Positions 38,909 through 47,667 of a DNA stretch of 64,000 bases are shown piece after piece (positions within the stretch are counted from its first letter, which is position 1; every line of letters begins with the position of its first letter). Position numbers and translations under genes: made by a program. The notes below the pieces were generated by a model. The model worked only from the letters and a program-made list of their open reading frames with translations, was not told where the DNA came from and made no database searches. This stretch comes from DATLLJ01 sp965229885 (GTDB lineage Bacteria > Acidobacteriota > Vicinamibacteria > Vicinamibacterales > CAVVIG01): NCBI GenBank assembly GCA_965229885.1, contig CBDDJX010000003.1, positions 1,364,001 to 1,428,000 on the forward strand, in the 5' to 3' direction.

Positions 38909-40047
38909 GTGTCAGAGTCACACCGTACCGTCGGGGAGGCTGGGAAGTGGACGTGCGGGTCGTTTTACCGGATGGCAGGCGGCGGCGTGACCGGAGAAAA
39001 GCCCCGGTTTCGTCGAAGTCCGCTGCGCGCCGGTGGGGCCAAGCCCGTGAGCGCGAACTCCTCATGTACCCGGCCGTAGTTCTCCCACAACCACGGAAGG
39101 AGGTGCCGACGCTTGCAGACTTCGCCGGGCGATTCCTGGATGGCTACGCCCGTGCGAACCAGCAGAAGCCGAGTGGCATCGCGGCCAAGGAGATGATTCT
39201 CCGGATGCACCTAACGCCGTTCCTCGGTCAGCACAAGCTGGATGCGATTACGAACGAAGACGTGCAACGGTTGAAAGCTGTGTTGCGTGGCAAGGCTCCC
39301 AAAACCGTGAACAACGTCCTCACTGTGTTACGCACCCTGCTCAAGGTCGCCGTCGAGTGGCAGGTGATCGATCACGACCCCTGCACCATCCGGATGCTCA
39401 AGGTACCGAAGTCGTCAGCGGCGTTCCACGACTTCGAGACCTACGAGCGGTTGCTGGCCGCTGCCCGACAGACCGATCCGGATACGCACCTGAGTATCTT
39501 GCTCAGCGGCGACGGGGGCTTGCGGTTGGGCGAAATGATCGCGCTTAAGTGGACTGACGTCGATGTGGCGAAGCGTCAGATGTGCGTCCAGCGGTCAGAC
39601 TGGAACGGTCAGGTGACGGCGCCGAAGAACGGACGGCTCCGGCACATTCCCCTCACCGTCCGACTGGATACGGCGCTCCAGGAGCACCGACATCTGAAAA
39701 ACCCCCTGGTGCTGTGCGACCAGCGGGACCAGCCCATCCGTCGTCGGACGTTGCAGAACTGGGTGCGGCGAGCGGCTCGCCGGGGAAATGTCCAGAACAG
39801 CGGGGTCCACGTGCTTCGGCACACGTTCTGCTCGCATCTAGCGATGCGGGGTGCCCCGGCGCGGGCGATTCAGGAGTTGGCCGGCCATGCCGATCTCGCA
39901 ACGACACAGCGCTACATGCACCTCAGTCCGGCAGCACTCGAGAGCGCGATCCGGCTCCTCGATCAGCCGGTTTCTAGTCTCCGGTGGGGAGATATAGGGG
40001 AGACGGCGGATCTCAGATCAGTAACTGCTGCGGAGAGAACAAGATAA
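38905..40047 (+). CDS. Tyrosine-type site-specific integrase
   Basis: The 380-residue recombinase has an Arm-type N-terminus (YRRGGWEVDVRVVLPDGRRR), a core-binding SAM-like domain (about 70-160) and the catalytic domain. Catalytic residues lie in GGLRLGEMIALKW (Arg), HVLRHTFCSHLA (HxxR), LAGHADLATTQRYMHL (His and Tyr). It ends two bases before the 3' end of tRNA-Ser, the classic position for a tRNA-integrating element. It appears intact. Confidence 0.88.
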   Translation: MSVRVTPYRRGGWEVDVRVVLPDGRRRRDRRKAPVSSKSAARRWGQARERELLMYPAVVLPQPRKEVPTLADFAGRFLDGYARANQQKPSGIAAKEMILRMHLTPFLGQHKLDAITNEDVQRLKAVLRGKAPKTVNNVLTVLRTLLKVAVEWQVIDHDPCTIRMLKVPKSSAAFHDFETYERLLAAARQTDPDTHLSILLSGDGGLRLGEMIALKWTDVDVAKRQMCVQRSDWNGQVTAPKNGRLRHIPLTVRLDTALQEHRHLKNPLVLCDQRDQPIRRRTLQNWVRRAARRGNVQNSGVHVLRHTFCSHLAMRGAPARAIQELAGHADLATTQRYMHLSPAALESAIRLLDQPVSSLRWGDIGETADLRSVTAAERTR

Positions 40048-40048
40048 A

Positions 40049-40142
40049 TGGCGGTGAGGCAGGGATTCGAACCCTGGATACAGGTTTTAGCCCGTATAAC
40101 GGTTTAGCAAACCGCCGCCTTCAGCCTCTCGGCCACCTCACC
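40049..40142 (-). tRNA. tRNA-Ser (GCT), likely attachment site
   Basis: The minus strand folds into a class II tRNA: acceptor GGTGAGG/CCTCACC, TGGCCGAGAGG D arm, anticodon GCT (complement of 40106-40108), long variable arm, T loop GGTTCGAATCC, discriminator G and encoded CCA. The integrase gene abuts its 3' end. Confidence 0.9.
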
Positions 40143-40318
40143 GCGGCGAGAAAGCTAAGTATAAGCGGAGCGCTGATCCGAATGCAGCGGTTCTTTTCGC
40201 CGACGACTATGGGAGATGTCCCTCTAACTGTTGAAATTTGAAAGCGGCGGCTCCTCACTGCTCGTGATACACGAGTGGTAACCAAACCGAGGCCGAAGGC
40301 CTTAGAAAATGAGCCGCC

Positions 40319-40680
40319 ATGAAAACGAAGTCTCGCAAAGCCACTCCCGTTCCCCAAGGCGAATCGCCGGTTGGTTGATCTGCTTGTCGACACGAAGACC
40401 GAGCTGTTGGAGCTCGCCGTCCGGTCGGGCCTGCGCGTGTTCACCGCGATGCTTGAAGGAGGATCGGACCGTGATCTGTGGCCCCCGGTATGCCCACCAA
40501 CCGGATCGGACAGCCAACCGGGCCGGCACCGTGCCGAGCGAAATCGTGCTCCAGGGTCGCAAGGTGGCGATCCCGCGTCCGCGCGTGCGGGGTGCCGCCG
40601 GTGAAGTGTCGCTGCCGACGTTCCAGACGATGGCGGCGACCGACCCGCTCGATCGCCGGGTCGTCGAGCAGAGACGATAG
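40319..40680 (+). pseudogene. IS256-type transposase, N-terminal fragments
   Basis: Pieces in three frames give MKTKSRKATPVPQGESP, then RLVDLLVDTKTELLELAVRS, then AIPRPRVRGAAGEVSLPTFQ, TMAATDPLDRRVVEQ. This is the order of an IS256/mutator-type transposase N-terminus. At least two frameshifts and loss of the catalytic core make it a remnant. Confidence 0.6.
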
Positions 40681-40981
40681 AACATCGGAGGGGTATCTGG
40701 GTTAACGGAAGGCCTGTTCTGCGACCCTGACGCCCCCCGGCACTGTGTGGTTCCTACAAGGCATCAATGTGCTGCCCGGTAGCTTCATGTCCGGCCAGAC
40801 GCGCTGGGCCGTGAACGGCGTCATCGCGGTCGCGGCAGGGTCGTCCTCATGATCGTGTCCAGACGACGTGGGCGTCAATAGCGGCAGAAGGCGCGCGTCC
40901 ACAGCGGTTGCGATGAAATGGGGCTGTCGCTAGAATTGCGCAGCGATGGCCAAAAAACAGGACGAGAGCATCGGCTGCCTC
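40681..40981. other. Intergenic with a 28-bp repeat and a gene start cut by an IS
   Basis: Positions 40681-40708 nearly repeat 42756-42783 (25 of 28 identical; core GGGGTATCT and GGTTAACGG). An ATG at about 40946 opens MAKKQDESIGCL and then runs straight into IS3 copy 3. This may be the head of a disrupted gene. Nothing else is recognisable. Confidence 0.4.
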
Positions 40982-41011
40982 TGAATCGTACCGGGTTCGT
41001 CGGAGGGCTCA

Positions 41012-41353
41012 TTGCTTGAGAGGATGGAGCCCATGGCACGACCGAGGAAGTATTCAGCTGAGGCACGAGAGCGGGCCATTCGGATGGTCCGCGCGCATGG
41101 TCCCGAGCATCCGTCGCAGTGGGCCGCGATCACGGCGATCGCGAGCAAGTTCGGCTGCACCGGCGAGACGCTGCGGAATTGGGTGCGCCAGGCCGAACGC
41201 GATACGGGCCAGCGGGGCGGCCTGACGACCGACGAGCGCCAGCGCCTGAAGGAACGGGAACGCGACAATCGCGAATTGAGACGCGCGAATGAGATCTTGC
41301 AGAAGGCCTCCGTATATTTTGCCCAGGCGGCGCGCGACCGCCGAGTGAAGTAA
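41012..41353 (+). CDS. IS3 OrfA (copy 3)
   Basis: This 113-residue frame is nearly identical to OrfA of copy 2 (differences include A for V in YSAEARERAI and LQKASVYF for LRKASAYF). The HTH and zipper are intact. Confidence 0.75.
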   Translation: MLERMEPMARPRKYSAEARERAIRMVRAHGPEHPSQWAAITAIASKFGCTGETLRNWVRQAERDTGQRGGLTTDERQRLKERERDNRELRRANEILQKASVYFAQAARDRRVK

Positions 41354-42131
41354 TGGTCCAGTTTGTGGATGACCACCGGGCCACGTAGGGGGTTGAGCCG
41401 ATCTGCGCGGTGTTGCCGATCGCCCCCTCGACGTATTTTCTGCACCACGCCCGGCAGGTGAACCCGCCGCCGCGGCCGGCGCGCGCTGTACGGTCGAGCG
41501 GCTGATGGGGGCGATGGGCTTGGCCGGCGCGGTCCGCGGCCGCGCATGGGTCACGACGCCCGCCGCTGCGACCGCCGGCGTGCGTCCCCCGGCTTTGGTC
41601 GACCGCCAGTTCACCGCGCCGCGGCCCAACCAGCTCTGGGTCTCCGACTTCCCCTACGTCGCCACGTGGAAAGGCTTCGTGTATGTCGCGTTCGTGATCG
41701 CTGTCTTCTCGCGGCGCATCGTCGGCGGGCGCGTGTTGGCGTCGCTGCGGACGGACTTCGTGCTCGATGCGCTCGAATAAGCGGTGTGCGAACGTGGCGC
41801 GGATCGCGTCAGCGGCCTGGTGCATCACAGCGACCGGGGTACGCAGTATCTGTCGATGCGGTACACCGACCGGCTCGCCGACGTCGGAATCGCGCCGTCG
41901 GTCGGCAGCCGAGGCGACTCCTATGACAATGCCCTCGCCGAGTCGGTGATTGGGCTCCTCAAGACGGAGGTGATTCGACGGCAAGGTCCGTGGCCGCATC
42001 TGGCGCAGGTGGAATTCACGACGCTGGCGTGGGTGGATTGGTTCAACAACCGCCGGTTGCTCGAGCCCATCGGCTACGTGCCGCCTGCGGAATTCGACGC
42101 GCACTACTATGAGCAGGTTAAGGTGGCCTGA
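41354..42131 (+). pseudogene. IS3 OrfB (copy 3), two stops and a deletion
   Basis: TAG at 41386-41388 and TAA at 41778-41780 occupy the same codons as in copy 2. In addition, the 118-base deletion removes about 40 residues and shifts frame. The C-terminal half (CERGADRVSGLVHHSDRGTQ...) is otherwise conserved. It cannot make a full transposase. Confidence 0.8.
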
Positions 42132-42282
42132 CTTAACTAACTCGCCCTCCGGGATTCCCGGTACGATTCAGAAAGTGGACGGACGGGTGTATGATCCGAA
42201 ATCTGGGAAGGAAGAGCCTGGCTCATCCTTAACCCAGCGCGCATTCGTCTTGATGGTCCGTTCCTGATCTGAAGGAGGAGCC

Positions 42283-42706
42283 ATGAGTTACGCAAGCCGC
42301 CGCGCTCTCGTCCCCATCACGCTCGTTTTCGCCCTCGCCTTGTTCGTTTCAGCGTGTTCGCCTGGTTCGCAGGAAGCCAGGGCCGTCGGTGACTCTGAGA
42401 TCGGCCTGGACATGACCTCGGGGGGGGTTCACGATCACGGTCGAGAACCGTGCGGGACATCAGCTCATCCAAGTGGAGGTCGCCATCAATGTCAACCCCT
42501 CGGCACCCCCGCTGCTCCGCGGCCCGTACATCGCCAAGGTTTCGCGGCTGGCAACTGGCGGTAAGCGGGTCTTGTTGCTGGGAGAGTTCGCAACGCCGCG
42601 CGGGGCGCGAGTCAATCTCAACGTTGTGCGCCCGAGGGAGGTCGTGGTCACTGCGAGCGATATCGACGGAAAGAAATACGAAGCCAGTCTGCCGTGGAAG
42701 CCATGA
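42283..42706 (+). pseudogene. Small lipoprotein with a poly-G frameshift
   Basis: The N-terminal frame (MSYASRRALVPITLVFALAL, lipobox FVSACSPG) is a lipoprotein signal. It runs to DMTSGG at a G8 tract (42420-42427). With seven Gs the frame would continue as FTITVENRAGHQLIQVEVAI through LLLGEFATPRGARVNLN to KKYEASLPWKP and stop at 42706, about 140 residues. The tract could be a phase-variable switch, a mutation or a sequencing error. The domain resembles small immunoglobulin-like lipoproteins but I cannot name it. Confidence 0.6.
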
Positions 42707-43015
42707 GGATTTCATGGCGGCACCCCTCTTCAAGCATGCATCCCGGACGATAGGCAACATTAGAGGGGTATCTCGGTTAACGGGGACGTTAAGACGATGC
42801 TGGTCCTCGAAATCCGCTCGGCGGCCACCAAAGGATCCATAACAAATGGGCCTTCTTTGGATTCGGCGGATCGGCATCCACGGCAAGACCATTCGCAGAC
42901 AACGCAGGTTGTCAGGCTTGCCATTCTGCGAATCGTGCGGTCGACAACACGTTCGTCCAGTTTTATCCGACGCTTGCCCCCATCGCGAAGGCGAAGGGAA
43001 CATTCAAACAACACC
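42707..43015. other. Intergenic before msrB
   Basis: This 309-base stretch holds the second copy of the 28-bp repeat (42756-42783) and AT-richer sequence than the backbone. No convincing gene is seen. The open frame feeding into msrB from 42797 lacks coding character. Confidence 0.4.
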
Positions 43016-43411
43016 ATGAAGAAGAAAGTTGAAAAAACCAACGAGGATTGGAAAAAGGATCTCTCCCCGGAGCAGTTTCATGTTTGCCGGGAGAAGGGCA
43101 CGGAGCGGCCGTTCACCGGCGAGTACACGCATTCGAAGGAGAAGGGTGTTTACAAATGCGTCGCCTGCGGAAACGAATTGTTTGATTCGAGCACGAAATT
43201 CGATTCGGGAACCGGATGGCCCAGCTTCTATCAGCCCATCGATTCCGAAAATGTCGCAACCGACCAAGATCGCAGTTATGGAATGGTCCGCACAGAGGCC
43301 ATGTGCAGCGCCTGCGGTGCGCATCTTGGACACGTGTTCAACGACGGACCCAAACCGACAGGAGTGCGTTACTGCATTAATTCCGTCTCACTGAACCTGG
43401 AGAAGAAATGA
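43016..43411 (+). CDS. msrB: Peptide-methionine (R)-S-oxide reductase
   Basis: MsrB reduces methionine-R-sulfoxide in oxidised proteins. From ATG 43016 the 131-residue protein is a single MsrB domain. It has SPEQFHVCREKGTERPFTGE, zinc ligands in CVACGNELF and CSACGAHLGHVF, substrate-site GTGWPSFYQPI and the catalytic Cys in GVRYCINSVSLNL. No signal peptide. Base composition is lower in GC than the backbone, matching the downstream island. Confidence 0.93.
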   Translation: MKKKVEKTNEDWKKDLSPEQFHVCREKGTERPFTGEYTHSKEKGVYKCVACGNELFDSSTKFDSGTGWPSFYQPIDSENVATDQDRSYGMVRTEAMCSACGAHLGHVFNDGPKPTGVRYCINSVSLNLEKK

Positions 43412-43456
43412 ACTTCAGTCGGAGTGTGACCCCTCTCGCTTCAGGAGACGGATTGC

Positions 43457-44440
43457 TCAGCTGACCTTCAGTAGCACTTTTCCCATTGGCCCGTGGGCGA
43501 GCCGGGCGAAGGCAGCCGGGAGCTGGTCGAATGGAAAGACGTGATCGATGAGCGGACGCGCACCCGTCTTGTTCAAGAGTTCCAGTGACGCTTTCCATGC
43601 CTGACGGCTCTCCTGATTCGAATAGGCGCCGACGGCAACACCGCCGATTCGAATACGCCGGAAGAACAGCGTTGCTGTGTTGAAGTGCGGCACTTCGCCG
43701 GCCAGCCGTCCGACAACACTGACGCGTCCGCGCTCGCCAAGCGTAGCAATCAGATGGGGAAAAAGCGTGCCGCCCACGCTGTCAATCGCAAGGTCGGCTT
43801 TGCGCTTGCCGAGAAATTCCGCCAGAGTTTTCCGCCATTGCGGGTCGGTCGGATCAAGCGCCAGCGCCATGCCCTGCGACTTGAGCGTCGCGTGTTTCTC
43901 CGAGCCGCGAGATAACCCGATGACGGTGTGACCCATCGCCACTCCCAGCTGCGTGCTTGCCACGCCAACGCCGCCCGAGGCACCGCTGATCAGTACGACC
44001 GCCTCTGCGGGCAAGTCTTCCCACTGGGTCAACGCCTGAAAAGCTGTCACGTAAACCAGCGACGCACTCCCAGCCTGCTCTAAGGTCCAACCGTCAGGTA
44101 TTCCAATTAAGGATTCGGCGGGCACGGCAACCAGTTCAGCAAATGCTCCCCATCGGGAAACACCCATGTCGCCCCGGAGAATCGCGCGTTTCTGACCAAT
44201 CGAATGACCTTGCACGCCGGAACCGGTCGCGACAATCTCGCCGCTCCCATCGCGGCCAAGGATGTGTGGCATTGGCGGTTTCGCCGGATATTCCCCCTGC
44301 GCCAGATATCGGTCGGCCGGGTTCAGCGCGGCATACGTGACGCGCAGCAGAACCTCCCCCGCTGCGGGTTTAGGGTCCGCCACTTCCTTAAGCTGGAGCT
44401 TATCAATACCTTCAAATCGCTCCATGATCCATGCGTTCAT
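43457..44440 (-). CDS. Zinc-independent quinone oxidoreductase (MDR family)
   Basis: The 327-residue protein belongs to the medium-chain dehydrogenase/reductase quinone oxidoreductases. The GroES-like N-terminus has YAALNPADRYLAQGEYP and PHILGRDGSGEIVATG. The NADPH-binding Rossmann motif is VLISGASGGVGVASTQLG, and VDSVGGTLFPHLIATLGERG follows. It lacks the zinc-lobe cysteines. Substrate unknown. It is divergent from frc with about 105 bases between starts and may share regulation with the island. Confidence 0.85.
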   Translation of the reverse strand: MNAWIMERFEGIDKLQLKEVADPKPAAGEVLLRVTYAALNPADRYLAQGEYPAKPPMPHILGRDGSGEIVATGSGVQGHSIGQKRAILRGDMGVSRWGAFAELVAVPAESLIGIPDGWTLEQAGSASLVYVTAFQALTQWEDLPAEAVVLISGASGGVGVASTQLGVAMGHTVIGLSRGSEKHATLKSQGMALALDPTDPQWRKTLAEFLGKRKADLAIDSVGGTLFPHLIATLGERGRVSVVGRLAGEVPHFNTATLFFRRIRIGGVAVGAYSNQESRQAWKASLELLNKTGARPLIDHVFPFDQLPAAFARLAHGPMGKVLLKVS

Positions 44441-44545
44441 GCGAACGATTGTCGCATGTAAGGGTTCTCAAAACTCTCCTTCGAGGGTAGAATCGTCGGT
44501 CCGCAACGGTGACTAATTTCAACCAGTTCGAAGAAGAGGGAGACC

Positions 44546-45796
44546 ATGGGAAAAGCTCTGGAGGGTGTTCGCGTCTTGGATATGACCCACGTGCAGTCGG
44601 GACCGACCTGCACTCAGATTCTGGCGTGGTTCGGCGCCGACGTCGTCAAGATCGAGAAGCCTGGCGATGGCGATCCCACGCGCCTCCAGCTGCGCGACAT
44701 TCCGGGTGTGGACAGCCTCTATTTCACGATGCTGAACAGCAACAAACGAGGCATAACGCTGAATCCCAAGACCGAAGCGGGCAAGAAACTCTTCACACAG
44801 CTCATCGAACAATGCGACGTGATGGTCGAGAACTATGGGCCCGGTGCGATCGATCGCATGGGCTTTCCCTGGGAGAAGATCCAGCAGATCAATCCGCGGA
44901 TGGTTTACGCGTCGATCAAGGGATTCGGACCGGGTCCTTTCGAAGACTGCAAGGTCTATGAAAATGTTGCTCAGTGCACGGGCGGGTCGGCCTCGACGAC
45001 TGGTGAGATCGACGGTTTCCCGATGGTGACCGGCTCGCAGATCGGCGATTCCGGCACGGGCATTCACCTTGTAGCGGGAGTTCTTGCGGCTCTTCTTCAT
45101 CGCGAAAAGAGCGGCCGGGGGCAACGCGTGACCGTCGCGATGCAGGATGTCGTACTGAACCTCTGCCGCGTAAAGCTTCGGGATCAGCAGCGGCTGGCCC
45201 GTACCGGCGTGCTCAAGGAATTTCCGCAATATCCAAACGGCAAATTTGGCGCCGCTGTGCCGCGCGCCGGCAATGCCTCCGGAGGGGGCCACCCGGGCTG
45301 GGTCGTCCGATGCAAGGGCTGGGAGACCGATCCGGATGCTTATGAATACGTCATCACGCAGGCGCAGGCCTTTCCTGCGCTGGCCAAGCTCATCGGCCAT
45401 GCGGACTGGCTGGAGGATCCGAAATTCAACACTCCAGAAGCGCGGCTGCCCAAGCTGGATTTCGTGTTCGCGGAAATCGAGAAGTGGACCATGACCAAGA
45501 CCAAGATGGAAGTCATGGCCGCGCTGAATGCCGTGAACGTGCCCTGCGGGCCGGTCCTTTCGATGAAGGAGATCGCCGAAGAACCGGCCCTGCGCGATAC
45601 CGGCACCGTGGTCGAGGTCGACCATCCGACACGAGGGAAATATCTGACGGTGGGCAACCCCATCAAGCTGTCCGATTCACCTTCCGATGTCCGGCGCTCA
45701 CCGCTGTTAGGCGAGCATACCGATGAGGTTCTCAAAACCGTTCTCGGTTTGAGTGATGCCGAAATCCAGGCAGCACGCCAGCAAGGTGCGATCTAG
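44546..45796 (+). CDS. frc: Formyl-CoA:oxalate CoA-transferase
   Basis: Frc transfers CoA from formyl-CoA (or another donor) to oxalate, giving oxalyl-CoA. The 416-residue class III CoA-transferase is close to characterised Frc. It shows VDSLYFTMLNSNKRGI, VMVENYGPGAIDRMGF, KVYENVAQCTGGSASTTG, the catalytic Asp in GSQIGDSGTGIHL (residue 168, matching Asp169 of the Oxalobacter enzyme), VAMQDVVLNL, KLRDQQRLARTG and GGGHPGWVVRCKGWETD. A strong AGAGGGAG ribosome binding site precedes the ATG. The next gene starts one base after its stop. No oxalyl-CoA decarboxylase gene is near. Confidence 0.92.
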   Translation: MGKALEGVRVLDMTHVQSGPTCTQILAWFGADVVKIEKPGDGDPTRLQLRDIPGVDSLYFTMLNSNKRGITLNPKTEAGKKLFTQLIEQCDVMVENYGPGAIDRMGFPWEKIQQINPRMVYASIKGFGPGPFEDCKVYENVAQCTGGSASTTGEIDGFPMVTGSQIGDSGTGIHLVAGVLAALLHREKSGRGQRVTVAMQDVVLNLCRVKLRDQQRLARTGVLKEFPQYPNGKFGAAVPRAGNASGGGHPGWVVRCKGWETDPDAYEYVITQAQAFPALAKLIGHADWLEDPKFNTPEARLPKLDFVFAEIEKWTMTKTKMEVMAALNAVNVPCGPVLSMKEIAEEPALRDTGTVVEVDHPTRGKYLTVGNPIKLSDSPSDVRRSPLLGEHTDEVLKTVLGLSDAEIQAARQQGAI

Positions 45797-45797
45797 C

Positions 45798-46859
45798 ATG
45801 AAATACAACGTACTCATCCTTGGGGCTTCTTATGGCTCGCTGTTCAGCACGAAGTTGCTGATGGCCGGACACAACGTGTCATTGATCTGCACGAAGTCGA
45901 CTGCCGACCTAATTAACCGCGATGGAAGCGTAGTTCGTTTCCCAATCAAGGGGCGTGAAGGGCTGCTGGATATCTCATCGAAGGGTCTGCCGGGCAAGCT
46001 CTCCGCGAGCACACCGGAGGACGTCGATCCGGGCAAGTTCGATCTGATCGTGCTCGGCATGCAGGAAGCCCAGTACGGCTCACAAGGCGTCCGGGAATTA
46101 ATGGGCCGCGTCGGCCGATCGCGCAAGCCGTGCCTGGCGATCATGAACATGCCGCCGTTGCCCTACCTCCAACGCATTCCCGGTCTATCAACGGAAGCTC
46201 TCGTCGGTTGCTATGCCGATCCCGGCGTCTGGGAAGGATTCGAGCCCAAGCTCACGACACTGGCCAGTCCTGATCCCCAGGCATTTCGTCCGCCGGATCG
46301 GCCGAAGAATGTTCTTCAGGTGGGCTTGCCCACGAATTTTAAAGCCGCGCGTTTCGAGGCTGCAGAGCCAACTGCCCTGCTCCGCAGTCTCGAAGCGGAC
46401 ATCGACGGAGCCCGATTCGATGCAGGCAGCGGGCCCATCGAAATCCCAGTGAAGCTCAAGGTGCACGATTCTATTTTCGTGCCGCTGGCCAAGTGGCCGA
46501 TGTTGATAACGGGAAATTATCGCTGCATCCGGAAGGACGACATGATTCCCATCCAGGATGCGGTGCACGGAAACATCGACAAGTCGCGTGAGATTTACGA
46601 CTGGGTCTCGAAGCTTTGTATCGATCTAGGTGCCGATGCGGACGACCTGGTTCCTTTCGAAAAGTACGCCAAGGCCGCAGAAGGTCTTCGCAACCCCTCC
46701 TCCGCTGCGCGTGCGCTTTTTGGCGGCGCCGCAAACATCGAGCGTGTCGATTGTCTGGTGCGGCGGATCGCGACCCCAAAGGGACTCCAATCCGCTGTGC
46801 TCGACGAGATCGTCACATTAGTGGACGAGCGCCTGAAGAAAAACCGCGCCGCCGGCTGA
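45798..46859 (+). CDS. Ketopantoate-reductase-like protein, candidate oxalyl-CoA reductase
   Basis: The 353-residue protein has an ApbA/PanE-type Rossmann start (MKYNVLILGASYGSLFSTKL) and a PanE-like helical C-terminal domain. It is longer than usual PanE (~300). The internal LPTNFKAARFEAAEPTALLR and SKLCIDLGADADDLVPFEKY are distinctive. It follows frc by one base, so the two are translationally coupled. In Methylobacterium extorquens a PanE-like protein (PanE2) has been reported to reduce oxalyl-CoA to glyoxylate, from memory. That activity fits here better than pantothenate synthesis, but it is inference from context. Confidence 0.75.
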   Translation: MKYNVLILGASYGSLFSTKLLMAGHNVSLICTKSTADLINRDGSVVRFPIKGREGLLDISSKGLPGKLSASTPEDVDPGKFDLIVLGMQEAQYGSQGVRELMGRVGRSRKPCLAIMNMPPLPYLQRIPGLSTEALVGCYADPGVWEGFEPKLTTLASPDPQAFRPPDRPKNVLQVGLPTNFKAARFEAAEPTALLRSLEADIDGARFDAGSGPIEIPVKLKVHDSIFVPLAKWPMLITGNYRCIRKDDMIPIQDAVHGNIDKSREIYDWVSKLCIDLGADADDLVPFEKYAKAAEGLRNPSSAARALFGGAANIERVDCLVRRIATPKGLQSAVLDEIVTLVDERLKKNRAAG

Positions 46860-46894
46860 AGGGCTTTTTCGTCCTTACCCCAATGGAATTCACG

Positions 46895-47159
46895 AACTTG
46901 AAGTCGCAAAATGCGACATCAAGTAAAATGCGACATCAAGAAGGAATCGAATTCTTTGATCTTGCAAAGTGCAATATCAAAGGGCCGCGATGGACGCCGA
47001 CATCGGCTCTATGTGTTTACCGAAGAAGGAAGCCTCGCCATCCTTTCTCGCGGGATGTCCATCGGTAGCCCAAAGGTGGTCACGCAGCCCGAGGAAGCAG
47101 TCCGCCTAACGCCCAGCCGATCGCGCCGGCAATCGCGCCAAAGACGCAATTCCCGATGA
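46895..47159 (+). pseudogene. ORF6N-domain remnant
   Basis: The frame segment LILQSAISKGRDGRRHRLYV, FTEEGSLAILS resembles the ORF6N domain of phage-type proteins (TSKGRGGRRxxPYVFTEQG). A neighbouring segment NLKSQNATS in another frame looks like a duplicated start of the same motif. It is short and broken. The rest of 46860-47230 shows nothing else I can name. Confidence 0.3.
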
Positions 47160-47230
47160 GCGTCGCAGTTCGGGCTACCATTCAGAAATCTCATTCGACA
47201 ACGACGCAATCCATCGAGCCGGTTTGATTG

Positions 47231-47638
47231 CTAGCCGCCCATGGCGGCGAGGGCTGCGGTGGCGACTTGCTCGTCCTGGGCGGAGGTCACTCCGCTCACT
47301 CCAACAGCACCGATCACCTTGCCATCCGCAATCACGGGCAATCCGCCCTGGATAGGAACGATTCCATCGACGGCAAGGAATGCCGTCTTGCCACCGGCAA
47401 TCATTTCTTCCATCGCCTTGGTGGGCCGTTTAAATAGGGCCGAGGTTCGGGCTTTCCCCTGCGATACCGCGATGCTTCCGGGCTGTGTTTCATCGAGCTT
47501 CTGAAACATGATGAGCTCTCCGTTCGCACCGACGATCGTGATGGCGACGTTCCAGCCGTTCTTGCGCGCTTCCGCCTCTCCGGCGGCGACCATCTTTTTC
47601 GCAGCTTCCAATGTGATGAACTTGCTTGTGCCGAGCAT
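47231..47638 (-). CDS. GlcG/HbpS family heme-binding-like protein
   Basis: The 135-residue single-domain protein (MLGTSKFITLEAAKKMVAAG, then NGELIMFQKLDETQPGSI, GGLPVIADGKVIGAVGVSGV) belongs to the GlcG/HbpS family. The family includes heme- or cobalamin-linked proteins and the GlcG of the E. coli glycolate operon. A good AAGGAGAAG box precedes the ATG. It lies 29 bases downstream of the malate synthase gene on the same strand, so it is co-transcribed. As in glc operons, it pairs with glyoxylate metabolism, but its role is unproven. Confidence 0.85.
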   Translation of the reverse strand: MLGTSKFITLEAAKKMVAAGEAEARKNGWNVAITIVGANGELIMFQKLDETQPGSIAVSQGKARTSALFKRPTKAMEEMIAGGKTAFLAVDGIVPIQGGLPVIADGKVIGAVGVSGVTSAQDEQVATAALAAMGG

Positions 47639-47667
47639 GAGACTTCTCCTTAGTGGCCTTGATATCC

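Larger units (their letters stand above)
40982..42170 (+). mobile_element. IS3-family element copy 3, internally deleted (1189 bp)
   Basis: Both ends (TGAATCGTACCGGG and its complement) are present. Relative to copy 2 it lacks 118 bases in orfB near 41487, where the CGCGCGCTGTACGGTCGAGC joint skips the region for VWDANWQAYGPRKVWQQLG. Flanking sequences differ from those of copies 1 and 2, so it is a separate insertion. Confidence 0.85.
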
